Assembly (NCBI GenBank): GCA_019113145.1
Contig: DXHZ01000055.1
Span: forward strand, 1-57,974
Reading direction: 5' to 3'
Source of the DNA: Candidatus Avanaerovorax faecigallinarum
Lineage (GTDB): Bacteria; Bacillota; Clostridia; Peptostreptococcales; Anaerovoracaceae
DNA length: 57,974 nt
The notes beneath the pieces are model-generated. The model made no database searches, was not told where the DNA came from, and saw nothing but the letters and a program-made list of their open reading frames with translations. Both the position numbers and the translations under genes were made by a program. Shown here piece by piece: positions 1 to 8,419 of the stretch. Position 1 is the first letter of the stretch; each line of letters starts with the position of its first letter.

Positions 1-702
1 ATTATAAACGAAGTGAACAAGGCTCGGCTCTCCGTTGCCGACACCGGCGACCTTCACGGAAGCCTTCACATCGGTACCATTTCGTCCCTCTGCGACGCCA
101 AGCTGCCTGCACTTTTAAAAAAATACTGGGAAAAGCACCCGAACGTAACCGTCCGCGTCACCACCGCAGAGCCTGAGGAACTTATCTACCTTATGGAGCG
201 GGGCGACGTCGACCTTATCTACATCTTAGATGAGCCCAGATACAACAATAACTGGCGAAAGCTGATGGAACAGCGGGAGGACGTCGTCTTCGTGGCATCC
301 TCTGACCTTGCATGCGAGCTTAACCGGCCGGAGGGCCTTAAGATAGATGGCCTCTTTAACATGCCATTTTACCTGACCGAAAGAAACGCCAACTACAGGC
401 GTGTACTGGACAGATTTCTGGAATCAAAAAACGTATCCCTCACTCCCTCTCTTGAGTGCAGCGACACGTCCTTTATAATCAAAATGCTTGAAATAAACAG
501 AGGCGTTTCCTTCCTGCCCGTCTACGCCGTAAGCCGCAGCATAGAACAGGGCCGCCTCGCCATTCTGAACGTAACCGATTACCGGGCTTCCCTGTATCGC
601 CAGATCTTCTCCCATAAGGAAAAGTGGCACACCCGGGAGATGAACGAGTTTATAGAAATTGCAGAGAAAACGACCCGTACATCGTTGTTAGGCGATGTGT
701 AG
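1..702 (+). CDS. LysR-family transcriptional regulator, C-terminal part (5' truncated by window edge)
   Basis: The frame is open from the first base, so the start and the DNA-binding helix-turn-helix lie outside the window. The visible 233 residues look like the periplasmic-binding-protein-like effector domain of LysR regulators. They begin with a stretch typical of its first strand (GSLHIGTISS) and contain the usual mid-domain pattern of a glycine-aspartate loop (ERGDVDLIYI). The domain normally binds a small inducer and controls a divergent or nearby target, neither of which is visible. A GTG at 13 could be mistaken for the start. The family call is by pattern recognition and the inducer is unknown. 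Confidence 0.8.
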   Translation: MINEVNKARLSVADTGDLHGSLHIGTISSLCDAKLPALLKKYWEKHPNVTVRVTTAEPEELIYLMERGDVDLIYILDEPRYNNNWRKLMEQREDVVFVASSDLACELNRPEGLKIDGLFNMPFYLTERNANYRRVLDRFLESKNVSLTPSLECSDTSFIIKMLEINRGVSFLPVYAVSRSIEQGRLAILNVTDYRASLYRQIFSHKEKWHTREMNEFIEIAEKTTRTSLLGDV

Positions 703-746
703 ATATGGCCTAATAAGACTGTTTTAATTTCATCCATTCTATACAT

Positions 747-780
747 GGAGTGTCGCACTAATGCGACACTCCACACTTTT
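747..780. terminator. Bidirectional terminator between convergent genes
   Basis: A perfect 11-bp stem (GGAGTGTCGCA, then TGCGACACTCC) with a 4-nt loop is followed by ACACTTTT. It lies between the end of the LysR gene and the end of the leftward zinc-ribbon gene, so it can serve both. The T run is short. Confidence 0.7.
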
Positions 781-814
781 AAAGTTTCCTTTTACGATAA
801 AATTTGAAACGCTT

Positions 815-1042
815 TTACTCGTCATACGAAATTACTATTTTTTTGCACTTGAAGCAATTATACGCCTCCACAGCGTCTCCTTTAAATAAACCACTACTAC
901 CTGATTTTAGTACCGTAGCCGATTTATCAAAAGGCGGTATCGCTGCGATAGCCCGAAATTTTTCGCTCCAATATACGCCATCGCGGCACTGAATATACCC
1001 CTTCACCATTTCATTGCCACAGTAAGGGCACGTTTCCGCCAT
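815..1042 (-). CDS. Small zinc-ribbon protein
   Basis: This 75-residue protein has two CxxC knuckles, CPYCGNE near residue 5 and CFKCKK near residue 65, typical of small Clostridial zinc-ribbon proteins (resembling the DUF6487 type). The ATG at 1042 was chosen because AGGTGAT lies 4 nt before it; a GTG nine bases upstream falls inside that site. There is no signal peptide or membrane segment, so it should be cytosolic. It is the last gene of the leftward sigma-factor cluster, 30 bp after the preceding gene, but a link is only inferred. Function unknown. Confidence 0.75.
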   Translation of the reverse strand: MAETCPYCGNEMVKGYIQCRDGVYWSEKFRAIAAIPPFDKSATVLKSGSSGLFKGDAVEAYNCFKCKKIVISYDE

Positions 1043-1072
1043 TGAAATCACCTCTTTTCTGCTAAGACCATT

Positions 1073-1948
1073 CTACCAGTTCTCTTGTACCCTCTTTGAT
1101 GTTACATAATACCTTACCACTGAATTGCGATTTGCATATGTATTTGCCTGCTGCAATATGGTATTCTTTGACGCTTCATTGGCTTGTACACTTCCATTAA
1201 AGGTGGTTCCAATGGAGATGTAATCAGAGGAAAAAGCAGTTCCAACAGGACAGAAATATAAATTTACTCTTAATGAACTGCTCTGATCCTGATAGCACAA
1301 CTTATACGTAGACCCTTGCTTTCGGTAAATCGAACGAGTTTTTGTATTTGTAAATTGCTCTACATGCTGATTGCGAGATCCATTGTAAACAGCAGAAGTC
1401 CCAGACACACCTGTAACCGCTCTTATCATAGAATATGGAATTGACCACTTTTTCGTCGCAAAACTCATTCCTAAGTCCATAACTCCTAATATCCAATTAT
1501 TCCATTTAGTTGCGTTAGAATTGCTTTTTGCAACGCCGTCAGTTTCACGTCGTAGGTTTGCAACAGATGTATTTTCATAGTAGAAATCATATCCTCCATA
1601 TGATCCATAAAGAGTTTTCGCCTTTGTCTTTGGAACTAAAACCGTATAATCTTCCAATTCAACATCTTCGCTTTTATACTGTTCCAATTCCATTAAACAT
1701 GCTTCCTCTATATGAGCTAAACCCTTTTCAGAGAGATTCAATGATTTTACATACTGAATAGCTTCATCAATACTGCTTCCGGCGCTATTTTTACTATTGT
1801 TTTGATTAAATGAAATTTTGTACTGCTCGTACCTGTTTTCCGTAATGTCTTCTTGAGTGTTTTTTGACACATCAAATGCGAAAACTGTTGATGAACCCAT
1901 TGTTAATGCCAATGTAGTTGCTAAAAATATACTTAATATCTTTTTCAT
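1073..1948 (-). CDS. Secreted protein of unknown function
   Basis: The start is the ATG at 1948, preceded by AAGGAGG; an upstream in-frame start lacks a site. The 291-residue product begins with a classical signal peptide (MKKILSIFLATTLAL, with predicted cleavage after VFA around residue 24). The mature part has no cysteine cluster, no membrane segment and no motif I recognise. Its middle is rich in Ser, Asn, Tyr and Thr, as in extracellular proteins. It sits in a leftward cluster behind an ECF-type sigma/anti-sigma pair and a smaller secreted protein, so regulation by that sigma factor is plausible but not shown. Confidence 0.7.
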   Translation of the reverse strand: MKKILSIFLATTLALTMGSSTVFAFDVSKNTQEDITENRYEQYKISFNQNNSKNSAGSSIDEAIQYVKSLNLSEKGLAHIEEACLMELEQYKSEDVELEDYTVLVPKTKAKTLYGSYGGYDFYYENTSVANLRRETDGVAKSNSNATKWNNWILGVMDLGMSFATKKWSIPYSMIRAVTGVSGTSAVYNGSRNQHVEQFTNTKTRSIYRKQGSTYKLCYQDQSSSLRVNLYFCPVGTAFSSDYISIGTTFNGSVQANEASKNTILQQANTYANRNSVVRYYVTSKRVQENW

Positions 1949-2035
1949 TGTTAGCCTCCTTTTCTTTTCACTCAACGACGTTTATTGTAAAAGCTATCTT
2001 ACTATCCTGCAATCATTGGAATCACCTCAATTCAA

Positions 2036-2497
2036 TCAATAAGTTTGCTTCTTGGGAGCACAGTGAATAGTTTCTATCAATTTTCCGGATTTGTAACAGT
2101 AGATTGTTGTTCTTAACTGATAGTTTCCCCTGCGATTCAGCTGAAAAGTCTTTTCCACCTCATACCTTTCTGTCATATCGTTCCATTCTGCCTGATGAGT
2201 TTTATTATATGTAATTGTACCGTCTATCTTTGATATAATCATACGTACCATTATTCTATCTGGCATATTATTAGGCATTGGAGAAACCGCAGTTTTCATA
2301 CTTGCCATACCTTTGGTGTCGATTAAAAAGATAGTTTTTATTGCCGTTGCACTTTCGTATTTCGGACTGACTTCTAATGCGTTTACACCTATAGGTTTTA
2401 TAATAGTGGGCATAACTATCATGGTGAAAACTAAAATTATAGTACACATTTTCTTGAATGATACTTTAGACCATGTTGAATACATAAAAATAAACAT
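2036..2497 (-). CDS. Small secreted protein of unknown function
   Basis: This 153-residue protein has a long hydrophobic N-terminal segment (about residues 17-38) ending in VNALEV, which reads as a signal peptide. The mature part is beta-rich (the NRRGNYQLRTTIYCYKSG region) and contains two Cys. The ATG at 2497 has AGGA nine bases upstream; the ATG four codons downstream is an alternative. It lies between the anti-sigma gene and another secreted protein on the same strand and has its own promoter-like element at 2520-2548. I do not recognise a family. Confidence 0.65.
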   Translation of the reverse strand: MFIFMYSTWSKVSFKKMCTIILVFTMIVMPTIIKPIGVNALEVSPKYESATAIKTIFLIDTKGMASMKTAVSPMPNNMPDRIMVRMIISKIDGTITYNKTHQAEWNDMTERYEVEKTFQLNRRGNYQLRTTIYCYKSGKLIETIHCAPKKQTY

Positions 2498-2519
2498 CCG
2501 TCATTCCTGCTTTTATTTA

Positions 2520-2548
2520 CATATACGGAACTTAAGAGGTTTTGTCAC
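2520..2548 (-). promoter_or_regulatory. Promoter-like element for the secreted-protein genes
   Basis: On the minus strand GTGACA (2543-2548) and TATATG (2520-2525) are separated by 17 bp, about 20 bp upstream of the 153-residue secreted protein. This fits a vegetative promoter, so the secreted genes may not depend solely on the upstream ECF-type sigma factor. Inferred from sequence only. Confidence 0.45.
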
Positions 2549-2594
2549 ACATTTTTGAAAAATTTTTAGTTTGGCACTCTACTTTTTGAAGGCT

Positions 2595-3383
2595 TCATTC
2601 TATGCGCTGCAGCTCGTTGGCCATCTTTGCCAATTCGTCCTTTATAATATATCCGTTGGAATATAAATCAATTACTTGTGTTTCAGTCAACCAAACTATA
2701 TTGCAAACCTTATCCTCATCATTTACAGCTATATAACCATCATACGAATTGATTGATATCCCTTCCACTTCGGAATGGCTGAAATCTAAAGAAATAGTGG
2801 TACCGTCTCCATCTGAAATGGATATTAAGATATACGCATCAGAATTAGAAGAATCAAATCGTATTATTCTTTCAGTATTTGACTCTTCTGCATCTGTAAA
2901 TATGAACCCATCCGGTATATACTCCGGATACCAATAGTCGGACCAATCCTTCATGGGCGAATCATCAGGAATGCTTTCCATAGTTATCGAACCACTTTCT
3001 TCGCTTACAAATACATTAAAAAGTTTTGCTCTGAACGCATCAGAGGTTGCTGCTCCTATGGTCCCCACAACAAACAGACATGCAATAAACACAGCGGCAT
3101 AATGGCTAAGTCTATTTAACCTATGACCAGTACGAGGCGCTTTCAAAGCGTTTTTTGATTTTCCTGCTTGTGCATTACGGGATGCATCAATGGCTTTCGC
3201 CATTTTAAGAGTATCATTATCCGGGCTATCAGTAATACTTTCAGCTTTTGCAGCATAAGCATCTATTTCTGTTCTAAATATCTTCTCAGATTCTTTTATA
3301 ATAGTTTGAGCCTCTTCTTCCGTCAGATAATCGTCGCTATTAAATCTCTTTATATTGATATCTTTATCCTCTCTAATAGTCAT
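2595..3383 (-). CDS. Membrane-anchored anti-sigma factor-like protein with DUF4367-type C-terminus
   Basis: The 262-residue protein has a charged cytosolic N-terminus (1-90), one membrane helix around 92-112 (HYAAVFIACLFVVGTIGAA) and an extracytoplasmic part. That part contains the WYPEYIPDGF motif typical of DUF4367 domains. Such proteins usually follow ECF sigma genes and hold the sigma factor at the membrane through their N-terminal half. Here the start codon is 2 nt after the stop of the sigma gene, which suggests translational coupling. The released signal and the protease involved are not visible. The N-terminal domain lacks an HxxxCxxC zinc motif, so it is not a ZAS-type anti-sigma factor. 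Confidence 0.75.
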   Translation of the reverse strand: MTIREDKDINIKRFNSDDYLTEEEAQTIIKESEKIFRTEIDAYAAKAESITDSPDNDTLKMAKAIDASRNAQAGKSKNALKAPRTGHRLNRLSHYAAVFIACLFVVGTIGAATSDAFRAKLFNVFVSEESGSITMESIPDDSPMKDWSDYWYPEYIPDGFIFTDAEESNTERIIRFDSSNSDAYILISISDGDGTTISLDFSHSEVEGISINSYDGYIAVNDEDKVCNIVWLTETQVIDLYSNGYIIKDELAKMANELQRIE

Positions 3384-3385
3384 AA

Positions 3386-3913
3386 TTACGCATCTCCATT
3401 CTCAGCCCTTAATTCATTTATTTTCTTTCTTAGTTTTTCCACTATCCGTTTGTGACGCATTCTAACAGCTCCGGAACCTACGCCTAACATAGCCCCTATT
3501 TCCTCGGAATTTAACATTTTCTCATATTTAAGGTACAAGAGTTGTATTTCTTCATCTGATAGCATTGCTATAGCCCCTCGTAAATACTCTTTACCGTCAT
3601 TCTCCTCAGTAGGATGAACAGCAGTATATTTCAATATATCCTGGATTTTTTCCTGCAATTCTTTAATGGCTTTTTCTTCTCGATACTGGTCCGCAACAGT
3701 ATTTCTAACCATCACCCTGAGATAATTTCTAAGCCATAATCTATCCATAGATATACATCTTTCAATATGCTCTGCAACTTTAGTCCAAACGATAGACGAA
3801 ATATCCTGCACTAGGTATGGGTCGGTAATGTAATCCCGGATAAACAAGATTACAAGTTTATAGTTGTCCAGATACATTTCTTCGAACGAAGAATAATATG
3901 CCTTGCTTTCCAT
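3386..3913 (-). CDS. ECF-type RNA polymerase sigma factor
   Basis: The start is the ATG at 3913 with AGGAG nine bases upstream; a longer in-frame reading lacks this spacing. The 175-residue size and two-domain layout are typical of ECF-type sigma-70 factors. A region-2-like helical part (about 8-85, with DNYKLVILFIRDYITDPYLVQDI) is followed by a linker and a region-4 helix-turn-helix (LNSEEIGAMLGVGSGAVRMRHKR, about 125-150). It is the first gene of the leftward cluster and is tightly coupled to the anti-sigma gene. It probably activates its own operon and an unknown envelope-related regulon. Confidence 0.85.
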   Translation of the reverse strand: MESKAYYSSFEEMYLDNYKLVILFIRDYITDPYLVQDISSIVWTKVAEHIERCISMDRLWLRNYLRVMVRNTVADQYREEKAIKELQEKIQDILKYTAVHPTEENDGKEYLRGAIAMLSDEEIQLLYLKYEKMLNSEEIGAMLGVGSGAVRMRHKRIVEKLRKKINELRAENGDA

Positions 3914-3940
3914 TCGCCGTCTTCTCCTGTCGTTGCACAT

Positions 3941-4392
3941 ATATAATTTACTTAGTCGACATTACGGCATCTTCAATCTATCAAATAAGGTGCTTTAGGT
4001 ATATATCCACCGAAATTATCGGCTCGCACAATGTTGCCGTATCCCCAATGTTTCACTTATCGCAGAGCTCCTCTGTCCATACTTTTTTACGATAAGTCGC
4101 CTTATCACACAAAAATCGTATCAGCTTAATTTCTCTACGACAACCACACAATTATCAACGTCGGATAATAAACCAACGGCATAATCTACAAGAAGCATTT
4201 AAAAAAGAAAAAACTCGATGATAAAGTAAATAATATGGCTAATGGATCGAATCAATCTGCTAATAACAGTTTGGCACATAAGAAATGGATTTGCAAGTAC
4301 TAGGCAGCACTTATAGTAAAATTTAGAAAAATAACGTCATTTAAGTAAAAGAGTATGTGACATCCAGTTTTTATATACACATACTCTGTCTA
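3941..4392. other. 452-bp gene-free region with a transposase relic
   Basis: No complete gene is visible. The only recognisable content is the start of a degraded IS200-type transposase at 4235-4303. The rest is AT-rich with scattered stops in all frames. The left end should contain the promoter of the leftward sigma gene, but I cannot pick one confidently. Confidence 0.6.
4235..4303 (+). pseudogene. Relic of an IS200/IS605-type TnpA transposase (N-terminal fragment)
   Basis: A 22-codon reading frame ends with SLAHKKWICKY and a TAG. The N-termini of IS200-family Y1 transposases characteristically read LAHTKWxCKYHIVFxPKYRRK. The next bases in another frame give IVKFRK, resembling the continuation, after which similarity is lost. 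The catalytic HUH and Tyr regions are absent, so the fragment is not functional. Identification rests on a short motif. Confidence 0.5.
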
Positions 4393-4944
4393 TTATCTCT
4401 TCTCTTCCCACTCTTCCCTGAGCATGGAATAGCACAGTGAGTCCCGGCACTCCCCGGTGTATATTTTATATGCCCGACGGATGGTTCCCTCGTAGGTGAA
4501 ACCGGTTTTTTCGATGACCCGCTGGGACCTTTTATTTTCCGGCCCGGTGCATATGGCTATCTGGTCCAGATTTTTCTCGTAAAACCCGTAATCAAGGACT
4601 GCGTGAACGGCCTCCGTCATGAGGCCCTTTCCCCAGCAGTCTTTTGCGAGGGAATAGCCTACCTCACGGCTGTTCGATTCAGGCCGGTACTTATCCGGCT
4701 CCAGTCCGATGGTTCCTATCACCCGGTCGGAATCTTTAAGGCGTATTGCCCAGGCTCCTGCCGGCATAAACATTTCCTCGATTATCATCTTCGATTCGGC
4801 GACGCTTTCATGGGGCTTCCACCCGGCGTGTGGCCCTACGTCGGGATCTTTAGCGTATTCGTAAAGTCCCTCTGCGTCCTCCGGCGTGTAAGGCGTCAGA
4901 ATCATTCTTTCCGTCTCTATTATTCCGGTTTCAAATCTCTCCAC
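4393..4944 (-). CDS. GNAT-family N-acetyltransferase (RimJ/RimL-like)
   Basis: The 183-residue protein carries the layout of the RimJ/RimL-type acetyltransferases: an N-terminal ETERMILTPYTPEDAEGLYEY strand-helix, the central GTIGL and REVGYSLAKDCWGKGLMTEAV segment with the acetyl-CoA-binding loop (about 90-120), and the terminal ENKRSQRVIEKTGFTYEG motif. The start is a GTG at 4944 with AGGAGG upstream. Such enzymes transfer acetyl groups from acetyl-CoA to amines, often protein N-termini or antibiotics; the substrate here is unknown. It is the last of a run of leftward genes, 67 bp after the LTA-synthase-like gene. Confidence 0.85.
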   Translation of the reverse strand: MERFETGIIETERMILTPYTPEDAEGLYEYAKDPDVGPHAGWKPHESVAESKMIIEEMFMPAGAWAIRLKDSDRVIGTIGLEPDKYRPESNSREVGYSLAKDCWGKGLMTEAVHAVLDYGFYEKNLDQIAICTGPENKRSQRVIEKTGFTYEGTIRRAYKIYTGECRDSLCYSMLREEWEEKR

Positions 4945-5011
4945 TTAAAATACCTCCTCTCTGCGGAAAGAGCCGCCCGGCGAAAAGCCGCGGCAGCCCT
5001 TGTTTTTTCGT

Positions 5012-6997
5012 TTATTCCGTAGTACTTACGATTTCCTTGCTGGATTTGTCTATCTGGCTTACCTTCATGTCAGGGGCGTCGGCAGGGTCGACGTTTTCAA
5101 GGAGTCCCAGCAGGTTAGGCCCCAGGTATATGGTGCTCAGGGTCTCACCGTTTAAGGTGACTTTGCTGTACTCGGTGAAGTTTTCACCCTTGATGTAGTA
5201 CTTGCCGCCGATGCTTACGACCTTATCTATCTTAATCTTCTTCACACCCATCTTCATGTCCGTCGGCTCGAACGGATTCTCGCCGCCGTAGAGATAGTAG
5301 TCTCCGTAGAGAATATCGTAGGCTATCATCTTCAGATTGGTCAGATAGTCAGGAGACGACCAGTCCGCGCTCTGGTGGTACTTTATAGTGGTTCCCGTGT
5401 GGATTCCAAGCCTGTCAAAGACCTCGGAGGACAGCTGGTAGGTTGCCAGATCCATATCCTCTTTTTCCATGTCGAAGTTGCTCCAGATTACGTACTGGGT
5501 CTGGTAGAGATCCTTCGCGTCGTAGGCGTCCTCTGTAACGTCAAGGGCCGGAATGTGGTCTCCGTACATAACCAGAACCACCGGCTCGTCAAAGGCTTCC
5601 AGAGTCTCCGTAAGATCCTTTATGAACTGATCCATTTCGTGAAGCTGGTTCACGTAGTATTCGTACTTCCACTTCATCTCCTCATTAGGAGCGTCGGTTA
5701 CGGTAATAACCGGATTCTTTATAACCTGCTCTGCCGGATACTTGCCGTGGCCCTGAACGGAGATGGTATATATGTAGTCCCGCTCATCCGTGGCGTTTAA
5801 GGCGTCGGTAATCTGGGACACAAGGTTTTCATCCTTTGCCCAGTTCTTAGGCGTTTTGGAAACGTCGCTCATGTACTCCACGGAAGTGAAGCTGTCGTAG
5901 CCTATGTTCTTGAATACCTCGTTTCTGTTGTAGAAGAGGGCCCTGTGATTGTGGATTGCGTGAGTTCCGAAGCCCATGCTCTTAAGGTCGTAGGCAATGC
6001 TCTCCGCCGTCTTTTCTTTCAGTATGGACTTAAACGGATATTCGCCCGGTCCGAAGAACTTGACGCTGATACCCGTCATAACCTCAAACTCCGTATTGGC
6101 GGTTCCCGCTCCGCAGGCCGGAACCGTAAGGCTTCCCGACGAACAGCTTTCCATCAGGCTTCTGAAATATGGAATGGCGTCCTCGGAAAGCTCGATATTG
6201 TTGAAAAGCTCAGGGTCGGTGAAGGATTCAAGCTGAAGGAACAGGATGTTAGGATAATCCTCGTCCACGTCGGTCTGAGTCAGCTTCATGGTTCCGTCCT
6301 TACCAAACTGATCCTCGCTGAATATGCTCTTCACTGCCTCTTCGGAATATCCGTGCGGTCTCTGAATTCCAGTGTTCAGCCATGTGTTAATAAAGCAGTA
6401 CGGCACTCCGTAGTCGGAATATGCGTATGCAAGGTTTCCGAAGAAGGTCGCCAGCACGTTTATCTTCACAAGTCCGAAGGTGGAGATGAAGGTGCATGCT
6501 ATGATGAGAACTACGGTGGCCAGAGTCCTCTTTATATTTATGGAGCCTTTCGGCTTCTTCGGCGCTTTTATCCAGAGTATGATGAGGGCCGCCACGCCTA
6601 TGACTATTCCTGCGGCGATTCCGATAAGCTGTCCCATGGTGAAGTAGTTGGTCAGCATGGTTGCCGCATCGGTTACCGCGCTCAGATCCTTTACCGTAAA
6701 CGGCGTCATTCTCTCCATGAGTATTACGCCGTTGGTAATTCCTATGGCAAGCCACAAGCAACTTATTACCACGATGAAGAATATCCTTCTCCTGAAGAGG
6801 AGCGCCACGGAAAGAGTGGCGAAGATAACCAGTGAATTGTATAGAAATACCACCGGGCTGGAAATGAGAAATTCAAGTCCGCCTGTTCCCTTTCTCGCCA
6901 GTGTTTCTATGATCATGTTAAGGGCGAACGCCCATACGGCACAGAAGCACAGGGAATTGTGAAGATATTTCCTGTAAAAATCCTTTGCTTTATCCAT
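5012..6997 (-). CDS. LTA synthase-like membrane sulfatase with C-terminal extracellular domain
   Basis: The 661-residue protein has about five N-terminal membrane helices (roughly 15-35, 45-65, 70-92, 120-142, 158-178). An extracellular sulfatase-fold domain follows from about 248 to 540. It shows the metal and catalytic signatures of phosphoglycerol transferases: LFLQLESF near 253-259, the nucleophile threonine in GAGTANTEFE near 299, and YGDHIPALD. These enzymes polymerise glycerol-phosphate from phosphatidylglycerol or modify envelope glycans. The last 70 residues (GENFTEYSKVTLNGE) look like an IPT/TIG-type Ig fold, which is not part of standard LtaS. It lies 3 bp downstream of rsmA and may be co-transcribed with it. 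Confidence 0.85.
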   Translation of the reverse strand: MDKAKDFYRKYLHNSLCFCAVWAFALNMIIETLARKGTGGLEFLISSPVVFLYNSLVIFATLSVALLFRRRIFFIVVISCLWLAIGITNGVILMERMTPFTVKDLSAVTDAATMLTNYFTMGQLIGIAAGIVIGVAALIILWIKAPKKPKGSINIKRTLATVVLIIACTFISTFGLVKINVLATFFGNLAYAYSDYGVPYCFINTWLNTGIQRPHGYSEEAVKSIFSEDQFGKDGTMKLTQTDVDEDYPNILFLQLESFTDPELFNNIELSEDAIPYFRSLMESCSSGSLTVPACGAGTANTEFEVMTGISVKFFGPGEYPFKSILKEKTAESIAYDLKSMGFGTHAIHNHRALFYNRNEVFKNIGYDSFTSVEYMSDVSKTPKNWAKDENLVSQITDALNATDERDYIYTISVQGHGKYPAEQVIKNPVITVTDAPNEEMKWKYEYYVNQLHEMDQFIKDLTETLEAFDEPVVLVMYGDHIPALDVTEDAYDAKDLYQTQYVIWSNFDMEKEDMDLATYQLSSEVFDRLGIHTGTTIKYHQSADWSSPDYLTNLKMIAYDILYGDYYLYGGENPFEPTDMKMGVKKIKIDKVVSIGGKYYIKGENFTEYSKVTLNGETLSTIYLGPNLLGLLENVDPADAPDMKVSQIDKSSKEIVSTTE

Positions 6998-7000
6998 AGA

Positions 7001-7861
7001 TCAATCCTCCGATACCTCTTTGATTCTGTTTGCTATATCCGCAAATTCCCTTATGGTCAGCGTTTCCGCTCTCCTTGAAGGATCGACACCTGCCTTTTCA
7101 AGGCACCCCTTCAGTTCATCCTTTGTCAGGGAGCACGCGCCGCCCAGGGAATTTAAAAGAGTCTTTCTCCTCTGCCCAAAGCCTGCTTTTATGCATCTGA
7201 AGAAAAGCTTCTCGTCAGAAAGCTCCACTTCCTTTTCCTTTCTCACATCAAAACGCAGCACTGCCGAATCCACCTTGGGCGCGGGAACGAAAACCGTCCT
7301 GGGCACGAAGGCCACCTCGGTCACGGTGCAGTAATAGTTTACTGCCGCTGTAATGGCTCCGCAGGTTTTGCCGCCCGGAGACGCCTGAATCCTGTCGGCC
7401 ACCTCTTTTTGCATCATAACAGTAATGCTTTCCGCATGAACTCCCTTTTCCAGAAGCGCCATTATGATAGGGGTGGTTATGTAGTAAGGCAGATTCCCTA
7501 TAATCTTGGCGGTCTTAAAGCCTTCCCTTTCGATTATCTCATTAAGATCTGTCTTAAGCACGTCCGCGTTTATTATTTCCACATTGTCAAAATCGGCCAG
7601 GGTATCGTTAAGTATGGGTATGAGATTTCTGTCTATCTCAACGGCCACGACCTTTTTCGCTCTTGCCGCGGCTTCTGCGGTGATTACTCCGATTCCCGGA
7701 CCTATTTCTATCACCAGATTCTCCGCCGTGATTTCAGTGGCTTCTATAATCCTGTCTATTATGTTTTTATCGGTAAGGAAGTTCTGGCCCAGACTCTTTG
7801 AAAGCTGAAAGCCGTAGCGTTCCTTTATGTTTCTTATGGTTTCCGGCGAATAGAGCTTCAC
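7001..7861 (-). CDS. rsmA: 16S rRNA (adenine1518/1519-N6)-dimethyltransferase
   Basis: The 286-residue protein matches RsmA (KsgA), which dimethylates two adjacent adenines in the 3' hairpin of 16S rRNA during late 30S assembly. Visible hallmarks are the N-terminal SLGQNFLTD, the S-adenosylmethionine loop IEIGPGIGVIT (near 50), and the catalytic NLPYYI motif (near 122) of N6-adenine methyltransferases. The C-terminal helical domain ends with the usual RAETLTIREFADIAN. It follows rnmV directly with no intergenic space, a pairing conserved in Firmicutes. Confidence 0.96.
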   Translation of the reverse strand: MKLYSPETIRNIKERYGFQLSKSLGQNFLTDKNIIDRIIEATEITAENLVIEIGPGIGVITAEAAARAKKVVAVEIDRNLIPILNDTLADFDNVEIINADVLKTDLNEIIEREGFKTAKIIGNLPYYITTPIIMALLEKGVHAESITVMMQKEVADRIQASPGGKTCGAITAAVNYYCTVTEVAFVPRTVFVPAPKVDSAVLRFDVRKEKEVELSDEKLFFRCIKAGFGQRRKTLLNSLGGACSLTKDELKGCLEKAGVDPSRRAETLTIREFADIANRIKEVSED

Positions 7862-8419
7862 TTAGAGTTCACCAGCCTTTTCTTCAAATTCCTCTCTCGT
7901 TATTCCGAAGGCGTTAAGCCTCTTCAGGAAGGTCTTTCCGTTCCCGTAGCCTATTCCGAGAGCGTCGCCCAGCCGGGCCCGTCTCTCAGAGGCTCCCGGC
8001 CCTCCGGAAAGCCCGAACCTGTCCATATCCTCTGTAGTAAAAGTGTCCGCGGCCTCTGCGTACTTCTGCGACTCCATGTTCTTAAGAGCCTTTTCAATCG
8101 CTTCGGCTATATCCTCAGGTTTTGCATTTTCAACGCCGACATTGCTCTTTTTAAGGGCTTTGTCCCTGGGCAGAAAAGCCTGCCCGGCATCCGGGTACCT
8201 TTCCAGAATCTTTTTCCTGATGTTTTCACCCGCTCTGTCAGGGTCTGTAAGTATGATTATTCCCGACGTTCTGTATGCCCTGTCGATTCGCTGCCACATT
8301 TCATCTGACATTCCGAATCCGTGGGTCTCTATGGTCATGGCGTCCACCGCACGGTTTACCGCGCAGGTATCGTCTCTTCCCTCAACTATGAGAACCTGTT
8401 TTATCTTAGGTCTATTCAT
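7862..8419 (-). CDS. rnmV: Ribonuclease M5 (5S rRNA maturase)
   Basis: The Toprim domain is visible: VLIVEGRDD at the N-terminus and LTDPDRAGE near residue 70 carry the conserved Glu and DxD metal ligands. A Firmicute RNase M5 tail follows (GLSGGPGASERRARLGDALGIGYGNGK). The enzyme trims 5S rRNA precursors. The ATG at 8419 was chosen over an upstream in-frame start because it has GGAGAAGG before it and gives MNRPKIKQ. The start overlaps the end of the preceding gene by 8 bp. The product is 185 residues, the normal length. It is adjacent to rsmA, as in Bacillus. Confidence 0.93.
   Translation of the reverse strand: MNRPKIKQVLIVEGRDDTCAVNRAVDAMTIETHGFGMSDEMWQRIDRAYRTSGIIILTDPDRAGENIRKKILERYPDAGQAFLPRDKALKKSNVGVENAKPEDIAEAIEKALKNMESQKYAEAADTFTTEDMDRFGLSGGPGASERRARLGDALGIGYGNGKTFLKRLNAFGITREEFEEKAGEL

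Noticed and set aside
5945..6835. A 296-codon plus-strand open frame within the LTA-synthase-like gene.
   Set aside because: It is antisense to a well-supported coding region, and the composition (many Arg, Tyr and His without domains) is that of a shadow frame.
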